6,409 bases of DNA from an uncultured Gemella sp. (GCA_927911745.1 CAKMQF010000009.1:1-6409); one strand, 5' to 3'; counted from the first letter of the stretch, positions 1 through 6,264 are shown. Notes: generated by a model from the sequence alone, not told the origin. Made by a program: numbers and translations.

Positions 1-1047
1 CAAGCTGGAGCGATAGTAGAGCCGGAAAAAGTAGAGCCACAATACGGTGGAGTTACTTCTGGAGCGTTGGTAGAACCAGAAAAAGTAGAACCGTCGAAGG
101 AGTACACAGGAGTACAAGCCGGAGCAATAGTAGAACCAGCAAAAGCGGAAGAGCCAAAGGAGTACACAGGAGTACAAGCTGGAGCGATAGTAGAACCAGA
201 AAAGGTACAACCACCTAAGGAATATACGGGAGTACAGGCTGGGGCGGTAGTTGAACCAGAGAAAGTAGAAGCACCGAAAGAATACACAGGAGTACAGGCT
301 GGAGCGATAGTAGAACCAGAAAAAGTAGAAGCACCGAAGGAATATACTGGAAAAATCGAACCACTGAAAACAGAAAGTCCAAAACCTACAGTAGAAACTA
401 ACAATGTAACAGAAGTAAATAATGTTCCAAAAAATGCCAGTGCACTACTTAGAATGAATTTTGTTAAAGGTAATCAAGCATTATCTGGAACGGGATCAGC
501 TACATTTATAGCACCTAATGTATTGTTGACAGTAGCACATAACTTCATAAATAATTCTGCAGATAATAGTACGGGTGAATTTAGAGGAGATAAGGCTAAA
601 AATACATATGAATGGCAAACACCTGATGGACAAAAAGGTTCATTTACTTCAGATGATATTCACTTTTATAATAAAAAAGATTATCCGAAAGGATTTATCT
701 ACGATTTAGCAGTTATTACATTACCTCAATCTACGAGAAGGCAACATGCGAACTTAGTAGAAAATTACTCGAAAGTAAATGTTAATGATAAGTTAAATGT
801 TTACGGATATCCTAGAGGAGAGTATACTCACTTAAAAGACACTACTGTTGAAATGGAACAAAAATACGCGAATAATACTTATGGTGTTCAGTACCAAGGT
901 GGAAAAGCTGGTATGAGTGGTGGAGGAATCTTTAACTCTAAAGGAGAAGTGATCGGACTTCATCAAAATGGTGCTGAGAACCGTTCAGGTGGATTAATAC
1001 TATCTCCAACACAATTAAATTGGATTAGAAGTATAATAAAAAGGTAA
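1..1047 (+). CDS. M26 protease segment 1: repeat stalk plus trypsin/V8-like serine protease domain (5'-partial)
   Basis: Frame 1 is open from the first base, so the start lies upstream. The TTG at 67 is an internal Leu of a repeat, not a start. Residues 1-120 are the VEPEKVE repeats, then a Thr/Asn/Pro linker. From about residue 141 (base 421) runs a serine protease domain of the S1 family with TVAHN (His codon 538-540), YDLAVI (Asp 703-705) and GMSGGG (Ser 916-918). The domain has no cysteine, as is usual for bacterial V8/glutamyl endopeptidases. It ends around NWIRSII, just before the stop at 1045-1047. That stop is created by the A5 run at 1038-1042. Dropping one A continues into IIKGKEITPNYDALERH in frame 2. 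Despite the break, the complete S1 domain is encoded in this segment, so a truncated product could still carry serine protease activity. Confidence 0.85.
   Translation, partial: QAGAIVEPEKVEPQYGGVTSGALVEPEKVEPSKEYTGVQAGAIVEPAKAEEPKEYTGVQAGAIVEPEKVQPPKEYTGVQAGAVVEPEKVEAPKEYTGVQAGAIVEPEKVEAPKEYTGKIEPLKTESPKPTVETNNVTEVNNVPKNASALLRMNFVKGNQALSGTGSATFIAPNVLLTVAHNFINNSADNSTGEFRGDKAKNTYEWQTPDGQKGSFTSDDIHFYNKKDYPKGFIYDLAVITLPQSTRRQHANLVENYSKVNVNDKLNVYGYPRGEYTHLKDTTVEMEQKYANNTYGVQYQGGKAGMSGGGIFNSKGEVIGLHQNGAENRSGGLILSPTQLNWIRSIIKR
7..357 (+). repeat. Six tandem ~60-bp repeats encoding a Pro/Glu/Lys-rich wall-spanning stalk
   Basis: Units start at 7, 61, 121, 181, 241 and 301. Four are exactly 20 residues. 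The consensus is GAIVEPEKVE-PKEYTGVQA. The first unit is 18 residues and diverges (EPQYGGVTS), and the last runs out into GKIEPLKTE. More copies may lie left of the window, since base 1 falls at the end of a unit. Such arrays in streptococcal and Gemella surface proteases are thought to extend the catalytic part away from the wall. Copies differ mostly at silent sites and at a few positions (EAP, QPP, EEP, EPS). The array is clearly richer in G+C than the rest of the gene: by hand count 29 of 60 bases in 1-60 against 12 of 60 in 2881-2940. Confidence 0.93.
421..1041 (+). other. Trypsin/V8-like (S1 family) serine protease domain inside the M26 protease
   Basis: About 207 residues with the triad in chymotrypsin order: His (538-540) in LLTVAHN, Asp (703-705) in FIYDLAVI, Ser (916-918) in AGMSGGGIF. 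Fifteen residues after the Ser is a His (961-963) in VIGLHQNG. This is the same spacing as Ser169 to His184 in staphylococcal V8 protease, where that His lines the S1 pocket and binds P1 Glu. The stretch around it, IFNSKGEVIGLH, matches the V8 pattern VFNEKNEVIGIH. The equivalents of the V8 S1 threonine and its neighbour are Gly and Lys, so Glu preference is likely but not certain. The domain sits between the stalk and the M26 part, suggesting action at the cell surface, on host proteins or on its own stalk. Confidence 0.88.
1038..1042 (+). other. Frameshift 1: A5 run, one base in excess
   Basis: Frame 1 ends in IIKR-stop at 1045-1047. Frame 2 is open from 1040 and reads KGKEITPNYDALERHKDE, a linker typical of this family. 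Removing one A joins them without losing a residue. Confidence 0.8.
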
Positions 1048-2251
1048 AGAAATTACACCTAACTATGATGCTCTAGAGCGTCATAAAGATGAGAAAGAAG
1101 ACGATATAAAAGAAGAGAAGAAAGTTGATAAAAAATTAGAACTTAGAAATATTTCTAATGTAGAATTGTATACTTTAGAAAATAATAAGTATCGACATGT
1201 AACTTCACTTGCTAGTGTTCTATCTAATCCAACAAATTACTTTATGAAAGTAAAATCAGAGAACTTTAAAGATGTTATGTTACCAGTTAAGAGTATTGAG
1301 AGTGCTAGAAAAGATAATCAAGATGTTTACAAAATCGTAGGACAAGCTACTGATTTAATTCAACACGAAAACAATAGTACTTTAGAAAATTATACTTACT
1401 ACCTACCTAAGACGGTAAGAAGTGTAAATGGAGTTTATACATCATTTAAAAATCTGTTAGATGCTATTAATAATAATCCACATGGTACGTTCCGTCTAGG
1501 GGCGACTATAGATGCTCGTGAAGTAGAACTTTCAGATGGTCAAGAAAGCTATATTAATAAAGAGTTTAGTGGTACATTAATAGGAGGAACCAATGGTAAG
1601 AACTATGCTGTATATAACCTGAAAAAACCGTTATTTAGTGTTTTAAACCATGCTACTATTAAAGATCTTTCAATAAAAGATGCAAATGTTTCTTCTAAAG
1701 AAGATGCTGCCACAATTGCTAAAGAGGCGAAAAATGGTACTAACATTACTAATGTTCATTCATCTGGTGTAATTGCTGGTGAACATAGCATTGGTGGTTT
1801 AGTTTCTCAAGTTACCGATTCTAAAATTTTGAATAGTAGTTATACTGGTAGAATAACTAATACTTATGACACAACGGCTACTTATCAAATAGGTGGTTTA
1901 GTTGGTAAACTTTCAGGTGCTGGTGCTTTAATCGATAGATCAGTTTCATCTATTGATATGTCAACGAATGCTAATACAGGAGATCAGGTTGTTGGTGGTA
2001 TAGCAGGAGTTGTTGATAAAAAGGCAACTATTAGTAATAGTTATGTTGAAGGAAATCTTAATAATGTGAAGCCTTTTGGTAATGTTGGAGGAGTTGCAGG
2101 GTATCTTTGGGATAGAGAATCATCAGATGAAAGAAACTCAGGGCAACTTACAAATGTATTAAGCGACGTAAATGTAACGAATGGTAATGCTATTGCTGGT
2201 TATGATTTTAGAGGTATAAGAGCAACTAACACTTATAGTAATAAAAAATAA
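1040..2251 (+). CDS. M26 protease segment 2: charged linker and GLUG-repeat/M26 N-terminal region
   Basis: Frame 2 is open from 1040 to the stop at 2249-2251, about 403 codons. It has no credible start or ribosome site of its own; the TTG at 1166 is internal. It begins with a highly charged linker (HKDEKEDDIKEEKKVDKKLE), then a conserved block with LELRNISNVELYTLENNKY and DNQDVYKIVGQATDLIQHEN, as in streptococcal IgA1 proteases. Next comes a region starting TVRSVNGVYTSFKNLLDAI that introduces a right-handed beta-helix carrying four GLUG-like repeats. This matches the region Pfam calls Peptidase_M26_N plus Glug motifs. In crystal and cryo-EM work on related enzymes this part packs against the catalytic domain and helps grip the substrate. 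The frame is lost at the A6 run 2243-2248. Confidence 0.85.
   Translation, partial: KGKEITPNYDALERHKDEKEDDIKEEKKVDKKLELRNISNVELYTLENNKYRHVTSLASVLSNPTNYFMKVKSENFKDVMLPVKSIESARKDNQDVYKIVGQATDLIQHENNSTLENYTYYLPKTVRSVNGVYTSFKNLLDAINNNPHGTFRLGATIDAREVELSDGQESYINKEFSGTLIGGTNGKNYAVYNLKKPLFSVLNHATIKDLSIKDANVSSKEDAATIAKEAKNGTNITNVHSSGVIAGEHSIGGLVSQVTDSKILNSSYTGRITNTYDTTATYQIGGLVGKLSGAGALIDRSVSSIDMSTNANTGDQVVGGIAGVVDKKATISNSYVEGNLNNVKPFGNVGGVAGYLWDRESSDERNSGQLTNVLSDVNVTNGNAIAGYDFRGIRATNTYSNKK
1790..2176 (+). other. Four GLUG-like beta-helix repeats
   Basis: Four segments begin with a (I/V)GG(L/I/V)(V/A) pattern: IGGLVSQVTDSKILNSSY at 1790, IGGLVGKLSGAGALIDRS at 1889, VGGIAGVVDKKATISNSY at 1991 and VGGVAGYLWDRESSDERN at 2084. 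Each is followed by a short hydrophobic strand such as SYTGRI, SSIDM or SYVEGNL. Spacing is about 31-34 residues. This is the Glug motif seen in M26 proteases and in other Gram-positive surface proteins, forming coils of a beta-helix. Confidence 0.85.
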
Positions 2252-2864
2252 TAAGGTAGTCAATGTAGTACAAGAGAATGATGAGGTTGTAAGTAAGGAT
2301 TCATATGTCCAAAGAGGTACATTACTTGAAAGTAACCAAGTTGCAGAGAAAAAGGATGTACTTGTTCATAAAAATAATATTAAAACAGAAGACTTTAACT
2401 TCTCTTCTAAATATGAAACGGATTATAGAAACTTAAAAGATGCTGATGTTTCTAGATTAAGAGTATATAAGAATATAGAAAAACTACTACCGTTTTATAA
2501 TAGAGAAACAATAGTCAAGTATGGTAATCTTGTAGATAAAAATAGTGATTTATTTACTAAAAATCTTTTATCAGTAGTTCCAATGAGGGATAAAGAAGTA
2601 ATTACTGATATTAATAAAGATAAAAGTAGAATTAATAAACTATTACTACATTATTCAGATAATTCATCTCAAACATTGGATGTAAAATACCAACAAGATT
2701 TCTCTAAAGTAGCAGAATATGAAATAGCTGATACAAAACTAATATACACACCTAATACATTATTGCATAGTTATAATAATATTGTAAAAGCTGTTTTAAA
2801 TGATCTGAAATCTGTTCAATATGATTCAGGTGCTGTTAGAAAAAATATTAGATATTTCAAATGA
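2220..2864 (+). CDS. M26 protease segment 3: conserved middle region
   Basis: Frame 3 is open from 2220 to the stop at 2862-2864, but meaningful protein starts at about 2250. The first in-frame ATG is only at 2583, an internal Met in VVPMRDKEVITDI. Taking it as a start would hide about 110 residues of conserved sequence. Recognisable family blocks are RVYKNIEKLLPFYNRETIVK, LVDKNSDLFTKNLLSVVPM and KSRINKLLLHYSDNSSQTLD, which lie between the GLUG region and the catalytic domain in pneumococcal Zmp/IgA proteases. They are followed by a helical stretch NTLLHSYNNIVKAVLNDLKS. The last five residues before the stop (NIRYF after the Lys) are out of frame, because the shift lies at 2840-2845. No membrane segment and no cysteine. 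Confidence 0.8.
   Translation, partial: EQLTLIVIKNNKVVNVVQENDEVVSKDSYVQRGTLLESNQVAEKKDVLVHKNNIKTEDFNFSSKYETDYRNLKDADVSRLRVYKNIEKLLPFYNRETIVKYGNLVDKNSDLFTKNLLSVVPMRDKEVITDINKDKSRINKLLLHYSDNSSQTLDVKYQQDFSKVAEYEIADTKLIYTPNTLLHSYNNIVKAVLNDLKSVQYDSGAVRKNIRYFK
2243..2248 (+). other. Frameshift 2: A6 run, one base in excess
   Basis: Frame 2 stops at 2249-2251 after NTYSNKK. Frame 3 continues as NNKVVNVVQENDEVVSKD. With five A's the reading is NTYSNKNNKVVNVVQEND, without interruption. Confidence 0.8.
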
Positions 2865-4800
2865 TATAAAATTAACAGAATTATATCTAGATGAACAATT
2901 TACTAAAACACAATTAAACATTGAAGATAGTTTATCAAAACTTCTTTCTGCTGATGCGGCGATAGCTGAAAATAATAATTCAATAATAGACAATTATGTA
3001 ATAGAAAAAATTAAGAATAATAAAGAAGCTTTACTTCTAGGTTTAACTTATCTAGAACGTTGGTATAATTTTAAATATGATAATGCAAGTGCAAAAGATT
3101 TAGTATTATATCATTTAGACTTCTTTGGTAAATCTAATAGTTCTCCATTAGATAATGTTATTGAGCTAGGTAAATCTGGATTTAACAATTTATTAGCTAA
3201 AAATAATGTAATTACTTATAATGTATTATTATCGAAAAATTATGGAACTGAAAGTTTATTTAAAGCACTAGAAGGTTATAGAAAAGTATTCTTACCAAAT
3301 ACGTCTAATAATGACTGGTTTAAAACACAATCTAAAGCTTATATTGTTGAAGAAAAATCTACTATTCCCGAAGTAAATTCTAAACAATCAGAACATGGAA
3401 CGGAACACTCTATAGGTGTTTATGATAGATTAACTAGTCCTTCATGGAAATATCAAAGTATGGTCTTACCATTATTAACTTTACCAGAAGAAAAAATGAT
3501 ATTTATGATTGCGAATATTTCAACTATAGGATTTGGTGCTTATGATAGATATAGAAGTAATGAATATCCTAAGGGAGAAAAATTAAATAAATTTGTTGAA
3601 GATAATGCACAAGAAGCGGCTAAACGCTTTAGAGATCATTATGATTATTGGTATAAAATTCTAGATAAAGAAAATAAAGAAAAATTATATAGAAGTGTTC
3701 TAGTTTATGATGCATTCAGATTTGGTAATGATAAAAATAAAGAGACACAAGAAGCGAATTTTGAAACTAATAATCCGGTTATAAAAAACTTCTTTGGACC
3801 TGCTGGAAATAATGTTGTTCACAATAAACATGGGGCATATGCAACAGGAGATGCATTCTACTATATGGCTTATCGTATGCTAGATAAAAATGGTGCGGTA
3901 ACTTATACTCATGAAATGACACATAACTCTGATAGAGAGATTTATCTTGGAGGATATGGAAGAAGAAGCGGATTAGGGCCTGAGTTTTATGCGAAAGGAT
4001 TACTACAAGCTCCTGACCACCCATACGATCCAACAATAACAATTAACTCTGTGTTGAAATATGATAAATCAGAAGAATCAACAAGACTTCAAATAGCGGA
4101 TCCAACTCAAAGATTCAGTAATGCAGAAGACTTACATAGTTATATGCATAATATGTTTGATGTAATTTATATGTTAGAATATTTAGAAGGAAAAGCTGTA
4201 GCTAATTTAGAAACGAATCAAAAATATGAGTTACTAAGAAAAGTTGAAAATAAATTTGATCTTGATCAAGATGGTAATAATGTATACGCGACAAATGTTG
4301 TTCGAAGATTAACTATTGATGAAGTTAATAAATTAAATTCTTTTGATAGTTTAATTGAAAATAATATTATTACTAGCAGAGGATATAAAGACCAAGAATA
4401 TAAGAGAAATGGTTATTATACAATTGATTTATTTTCACCAATCTATTCAGCTCTTAGTGGAGAGAAAGGAACTCCAGGTGACTTAATGGGACGCCGTATG
4501 GCATTTGAACTATTAGCTGCTAAAGGTTATAAAGAAGGTATGGTTCCATACATTTCTAATCAATATGAAAAAGAAGCGAAAGAAAGAGGAAGTAAGATAA
4601 GATCTTATGGTAAAGAAATAGGATTAGTTACTGATGATTTAGTACTTGAGAAAGTATTTAATAAAAAATATAAATCTTGGGTTGAATTCAAGAAGGATAT
4701 GTATAAAGAAAGAGTAGAACAATTCAGTAAATTAAATAGAGTTAGCTTCTTCGATCCGAATGGCCCATGGGGACGACAAAAAAAATGTAACAGTTACTGA
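2821..4800 (+). CDS. M26 protease segment 4: zinc-metalloprotease catalytic domain
   Basis: The segment is open to 4798-4800; family sequence runs from about 2842 to 4785. It holds the M26 C-terminal catalytic domain. HEMTH at 3910-3924 gives two zinc-binding His and the catalytic Glu. The Glu in GLGPEFYAKG (3982-3984) is 20 residues after the second His, the spacing of the third zinc ligand in pneumococcal IgA1 protease. Other conserved blocks are SPSWKYQSMVLPLLTLPEE, STIGFGAYDRY, NKHGAYATGDAFYYMAYRML, YATNVVRRLTIDE and GTPGDLMGRRMAFELLAAKG. A DLDQDGNN loop (4258-4281) resembles a calcium-binding DxDxDG turn. All visible catalytic residues are intact, so nothing in the active site itself suggests decay. 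The final residues KKCNSY are out of frame, after the A8 run at 4778-4785. Confidence 0.9.
   Translation: MIQVLLEKILDISNDIKLTELYLDEQFTKTQLNIEDSLSKLLSADAAIAENNNSIIDNYVIEKIKNNKEALLLGLTYLERWYNFKYDNASAKDLVLYHLDFFGKSNSSPLDNVIELGKSGFNNLLAKNNVITYNVLLSKNYGTESLFKALEGYRKVFLPNTSNNDWFKTQSKAYIVEEKSTIPEVNSKQSEHGTEHSIGVYDRLTSPSWKYQSMVLPLLTLPEEKMIFMIANISTIGFGAYDRYRSNEYPKGEKLNKFVEDNAQEAAKRFRDHYDYWYKILDKENKEKLYRSVLVYDAFRFGNDKNKETQEANFETNNPVIKNFFGPAGNNVVHNKHGAYATGDAFYYMAYRMLDKNGAVTYTHEMTHNSDREIYLGGYGRRSGLGPEFYAKGLLQAPDHPYDPTITINSVLKYDKSEESTRLQIADPTQRFSNAEDLHSYMHNMFDVIYMLEYLEGKAVANLETNQKYELLRKVENKFDLDQDGNNVYATNVVRRLTIDEVNKLNSFDSLIENNIITSRGYKDQEYKRNGYYTIDLFSPIYSALSGEKGTPGDLMGRRMAFELLAAKGYKEGMVPYISNQYEKEAKERGSKIRSYGKEIGLVTDDLVLEKVFNKKYKSWVEFKKDMYKERVEQFSKLNRVSFFDPNGPWGRQKKCNSY
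2840..2845 (+). other. Frameshift 3: A6 run, one base in excess
   Basis: Frame 3 reads SGAVRKNIRYFK-stop and frame 1 reads KILDISNDIKLTELYLDEQF. With five A's the chain is SGAVRKILDISNDIKLTEL. The ATG at 2821 in frame 1 only looks like a start, because it lies before the shift point and has no ribosome site. Confidence 0.8.
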
Positions 4801-4975
4801 TATAAGTGTACTTGAGAAAATGATTGAAACAGCGGTTAGAGAAGATGCTGCAGATTTCACAGCACAAGTATATCCTGATACAAATAGTAGAGTTCTAAAA
4901 CTTAAGAAAGCTATATTTAAGGCTTATCTAGATCAAACTAAAGATTTTAGAACTTCTATATTTGGTGGAAAATAA
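4760..4975 (+). CDS. M26 protease segment 5: C-terminal tail
   Basis: Frame 2 is open to the stop at 4973-4975. The ATG at 4760 is not a true start: it overlaps the previous segment in another frame and has no ribosome site. The in-frame family sequence begins at about 4784 (NVTVTDISVLEKMI) and ends KAIFKAYLDQTKDFRTSIFGGK. That tail resembles the end of streptococcal M26 proteases, which finish with a helix and an FRTSIF-like motif. There is no C-terminal LPxTG and no hydrophobic tail. This fits the family, where the sorting motif is near the N terminus. Confidence 0.8.
   Translation: MAHGDDKKNVTVTDISVLEKMIETAVREDAADFTAQVYPDTNSRVLKLKKAIFKAYLDQTKDFRTSIFGGK
4778..4785 (+). other. Frameshift 4: A8 run, one base in excess
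   Basis: Frame 1 gives GPWGRQKKCNSY-stop and frame 2 gives KNVTVTDISVLEKMIETAV. With seven A's the chain is GPWGRQKNVTVTDISVLEK. This is the longest A-run in the gene and the one most open to slippage or miscalling. Confidence 0.8.
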
Positions 4976-4995
4976 TATAATCTACAATGTAGACA

Positions 4996-5042
4996 TAAAT
5001 AAGGATATGATGATTAATTTCACATATCCTTATTTAGCTTTT
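4996..5042 (+). terminator. Probable rho-independent terminator after the M26 protease gene
   Basis: A perfect 13-bp inverted repeat AAATAAGGATATG (4997-5009) pairs with CATATCCTTATTT (5023-5035). One further T-A pair (4996/5036) extends it, and the loop is 13 nt. It begins about 20 nt after the protease stop. The T-tract is weak (TTTT at 5039-5042 after AGC) and the stem is AT-rich, so termination may be partial. A small palindrome, TCTACA-A-TGTAGA (4981-4993), lies just before it. Confidence 0.7.
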
Positions 5043-5102
5043 AAAGGTTAATAAAAATGAATTATTTAATAGGGTGTGAGCTATCCGAGTTATTTGGATT
5101 TA

Positions 5103-5111
5103 TGTTATAAT
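5103..5111 (+). promoter_or_regulatory. Extended -10 promoter for cutC
   Basis: TGTTATAAT is a perfect extended -10 element (TGnTATAAT), with TATAAT at 5106-5111. No convincing -35 box is found 16-18 bp upstream, as is common when the TG extension is present. Transcription would start near 5118, giving a leader of about 23 nt. Confidence 0.7.
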
Positions 5112-5126
5112 TAATTATAGAAATTA

Positions 5127-5132
5127 AAGGAG
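5127..5132 (+). promoter_or_regulatory. Ribosome binding site of cutC
   Basis: AAGGAG sits 8 nt before the ATG at 5141. It fixes that start. Confidence 0.88.
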
Positions 5133-5140
5133 AATTTGAT

Positions 5141-5896
5141 ATGATTAAAATAGAAGTATGTGCTAATAGTGTACAGGATTGTTTAGTAGCACAAAATGAA
5201 GGTGCAGATAGAATAGAATTAATCAGTGCAAGTTATCTAGGTGGTTTAACACCAACATTGACAGTTCTAGATATGGCACTTGAAAATGGTGTTGAGATAC
5301 CTATAATAGCGATGGTAAGACCTAGGGGAGGGGGATTTTGCTATTCTGAAATAGAAAAAGAACAAATGTTTAGAGAAGCTAGAGAACTACTTGAACATGG
5401 TGCAAAAGGAATAGTTTTTGGTTTTCTAAATGAAGATAGAAAAATTGACTGGAAAGATACAGAGGGGATGATAAACCTATGTAAAAGTTTTGAAGCAGAA
5501 AGTGTCTTTCATAGAGCTTTTGATTGTTCAGATGAACCAGAATACAATATTCAACGATTAATTGAATTAGGTTGTACAAGAGTTTTGACTAGTGGACTAG
5601 GTGCAAATGTGAATAAGGGTGTAAAACTTTTAAAACAGCTTCAAGAAAAATTTGGGGATAAAATTGAGATTCTTGCAGGTGCGGGGATTACAACTGAGAA
5701 TATTGAATATATTATTAAAGAAACAGGAGTTACTCAAGTTCATGGAACTTTTAAAAAGTATGGAATTGATCCGACGACAACAGGAGTAGATGTAACTTAT
5801 AGATATACTGACAAAGGTGACTATGAAGAAGTGAATCCTCAGGAGCTAGCTCTGGCAATAAATATAGTAAAAAAATTAAATAAGGAAATGTATTAA
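5141..5896 (+). CDS. cutC: CutC-family TIM-barrel protein
   Basis: An intact gene of 251 residues, the usual CutC length, starting MIKIEVCANSVQDCLVAQ. Family signatures are in order: GADRIEL (21-27), GGLTPTL (34-40), RPRGGGFCYS (60-69), HRAFD (124-128), LTSG (149-152), AGAGI (179-183) and VHGTF (200-204). The fold is a (beta/alpha)8 barrel in the cytoplasm, with no signal peptide or membrane segment. CutC is usually annotated as a copper-homeostasis protein. In E. coli the copper phenotype of the locus was traced to the small RNA MicL encoded inside cutC, so the biochemical role remains uncertain. Where most members I recall have RPRGGD or RPRGGN, this one has RPRGGG. It has its own promoter and ribosome site and is followed one base later by a VOC-family gene, so the two are probably co-transcribed. 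An A7 run near its end (5869-5875) is in frame. Confidence 0.93.
   Translation: MIKIEVCANSVQDCLVAQNEGADRIELISASYLGGLTPTLTVLDMALENGVEIPIIAMVRPRGGGFCYSEIEKEQMFREARELLEHGAKGIVFGFLNEDRKIDWKDTEGMINLCKSFEAESVFHRAFDCSDEPEYNIQRLIELGCTRVLTSGLGANVNKGVKLLKQLQEKFGDKIEILAGAGITTENIEYIIKETGVTQVHGTFKKYGIDPTTTGVDVTYRYTDKGDYEEVNPQELALAINIVKKLNKEMY
5882..5886 (+). promoter_or_regulatory. Ribosome binding site of the VOC-family gene, inside the cutC end
   Basis: AAGGA lies 11 nt before the ATG at 5898 and within the last codons of cutC. This suggests coupled translation of the two genes. Confidence 0.6.
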
Positions 5897-6236
5897 AATG
5901 TTTAAAAATGTGCATCATATAGCGATTATAGGAACAAACTATAATAAAACAAAAGAATTTTACGTAGATAAGTTAGGATTTGAGCTTATTAGTGAATATA
6001 ATCGCCCAGAGAAGAATGATATAATATTGAATGTAAGACAAGGAAATCTTGTTTTAGAAATTTTTATTAAAGATGATGCTCCGTTGAGACCTAAGATTCC
6101 AAATCCGGAACATAGTGGATTAAGGCATTTAGCTTTTAAAGTAGATGATGTAGAAGCGGTTCTAAAAAAGTTTAATGAACTAGGTATTCCTCATGAAGAG
6201 TTGAGATACGATGACTTCGATAATAAAAAAATGGCG

Positions 6237-6242
6237 TTTTTT
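6237..6242 (+). other. Frameshift 5: T6 run in the VOC gene, one base in excess
   Basis: With five T's the reading is KMAFFFDPDGLP, matching the family. With six it is KMAFFL-stop. Confidence 0.78.
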
Positions 6243-6264
6243 CTTTGATCCAGATGGCTTACCA

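Larger units (their letters stand above)
1..4975 (+). pseudogene. iga: IgA1-protease-family (M26) zinc metalloprotease with embedded V8-like serine protease; 5'-partial, four frameshifts
   Basis: The five open segments in this span form one protein when read as frame 1, 2, 3, 1, 2. At each junction, removing one A from an A-run (1038-1042, 2243-2248, 2840-2845, 4778-4785) joins family-like sequence on both sides. The restored reading gives about 1,656 residues. Family members of about 1,900-2,000 residues carry the signal peptide and an N-terminal LPxTG-type anchor, which would lie left of the window. Order: stalk repeats, S1 protease, charged linker, GLUG repeats, M26 middle region, HEMTH catalytic domain, conserved tail ending near DFRTSIFGGK. 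The restored chain has no cysteine; the only Cys in any segment lies in a shifted tail, which supports the repair. M26 enzymes are surface or secreted zinc endopeptidases, and the best-known members cut the human IgA1 hinge. The substrate here is inferred; ZmpB or ZmpC-type activity is possible. Whether the breaks are real or sequencing errors cannot be decided from the sequence. Confidence 0.85.

Noticed and set aside
67..69. TTG as a start codon of the first gene
   Set aside because: The frame is open back to base 1 and TTG is the Leu of a repeat unit (GALVEPEK). No ribosome site precedes it.
7..357. CRISPR-like regular spacing of 60 bp
   Set aside because: The whole unit repeats with no unique spacers, and it is translated in one open frame as a VEPEKVE stalk.
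3779..4042. Open frame on the minus strand opposite the HEMTH region
   Set aside because: It is antisense to the most conserved part of the protease, has no ribosome site, and its protein is low-complexity and resembles nothing I know.
1038..4785. Programmed ribosomal frameshifting as the explanation of the four breaks
   Set aside because: Four +1 sites in one gene, without a shared slippery heptamer or a downstream structure, would be unprecedented, and the same lesion type occurs in the unrelated VOC gene.
5057..5110. 17-codon open frame (MNYLIGCELSELFGFML) with a weak AAAGG upstream
   Set aside because: It overlaps the cutC -10 element, follows a terminator without its own promoter, and is short enough to be chance.
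5379..5579. Open frame on the minus strand inside cutC
   Set aside because: It is antisense to intact cutC and lacks a ribosome site and a recognisable protein.
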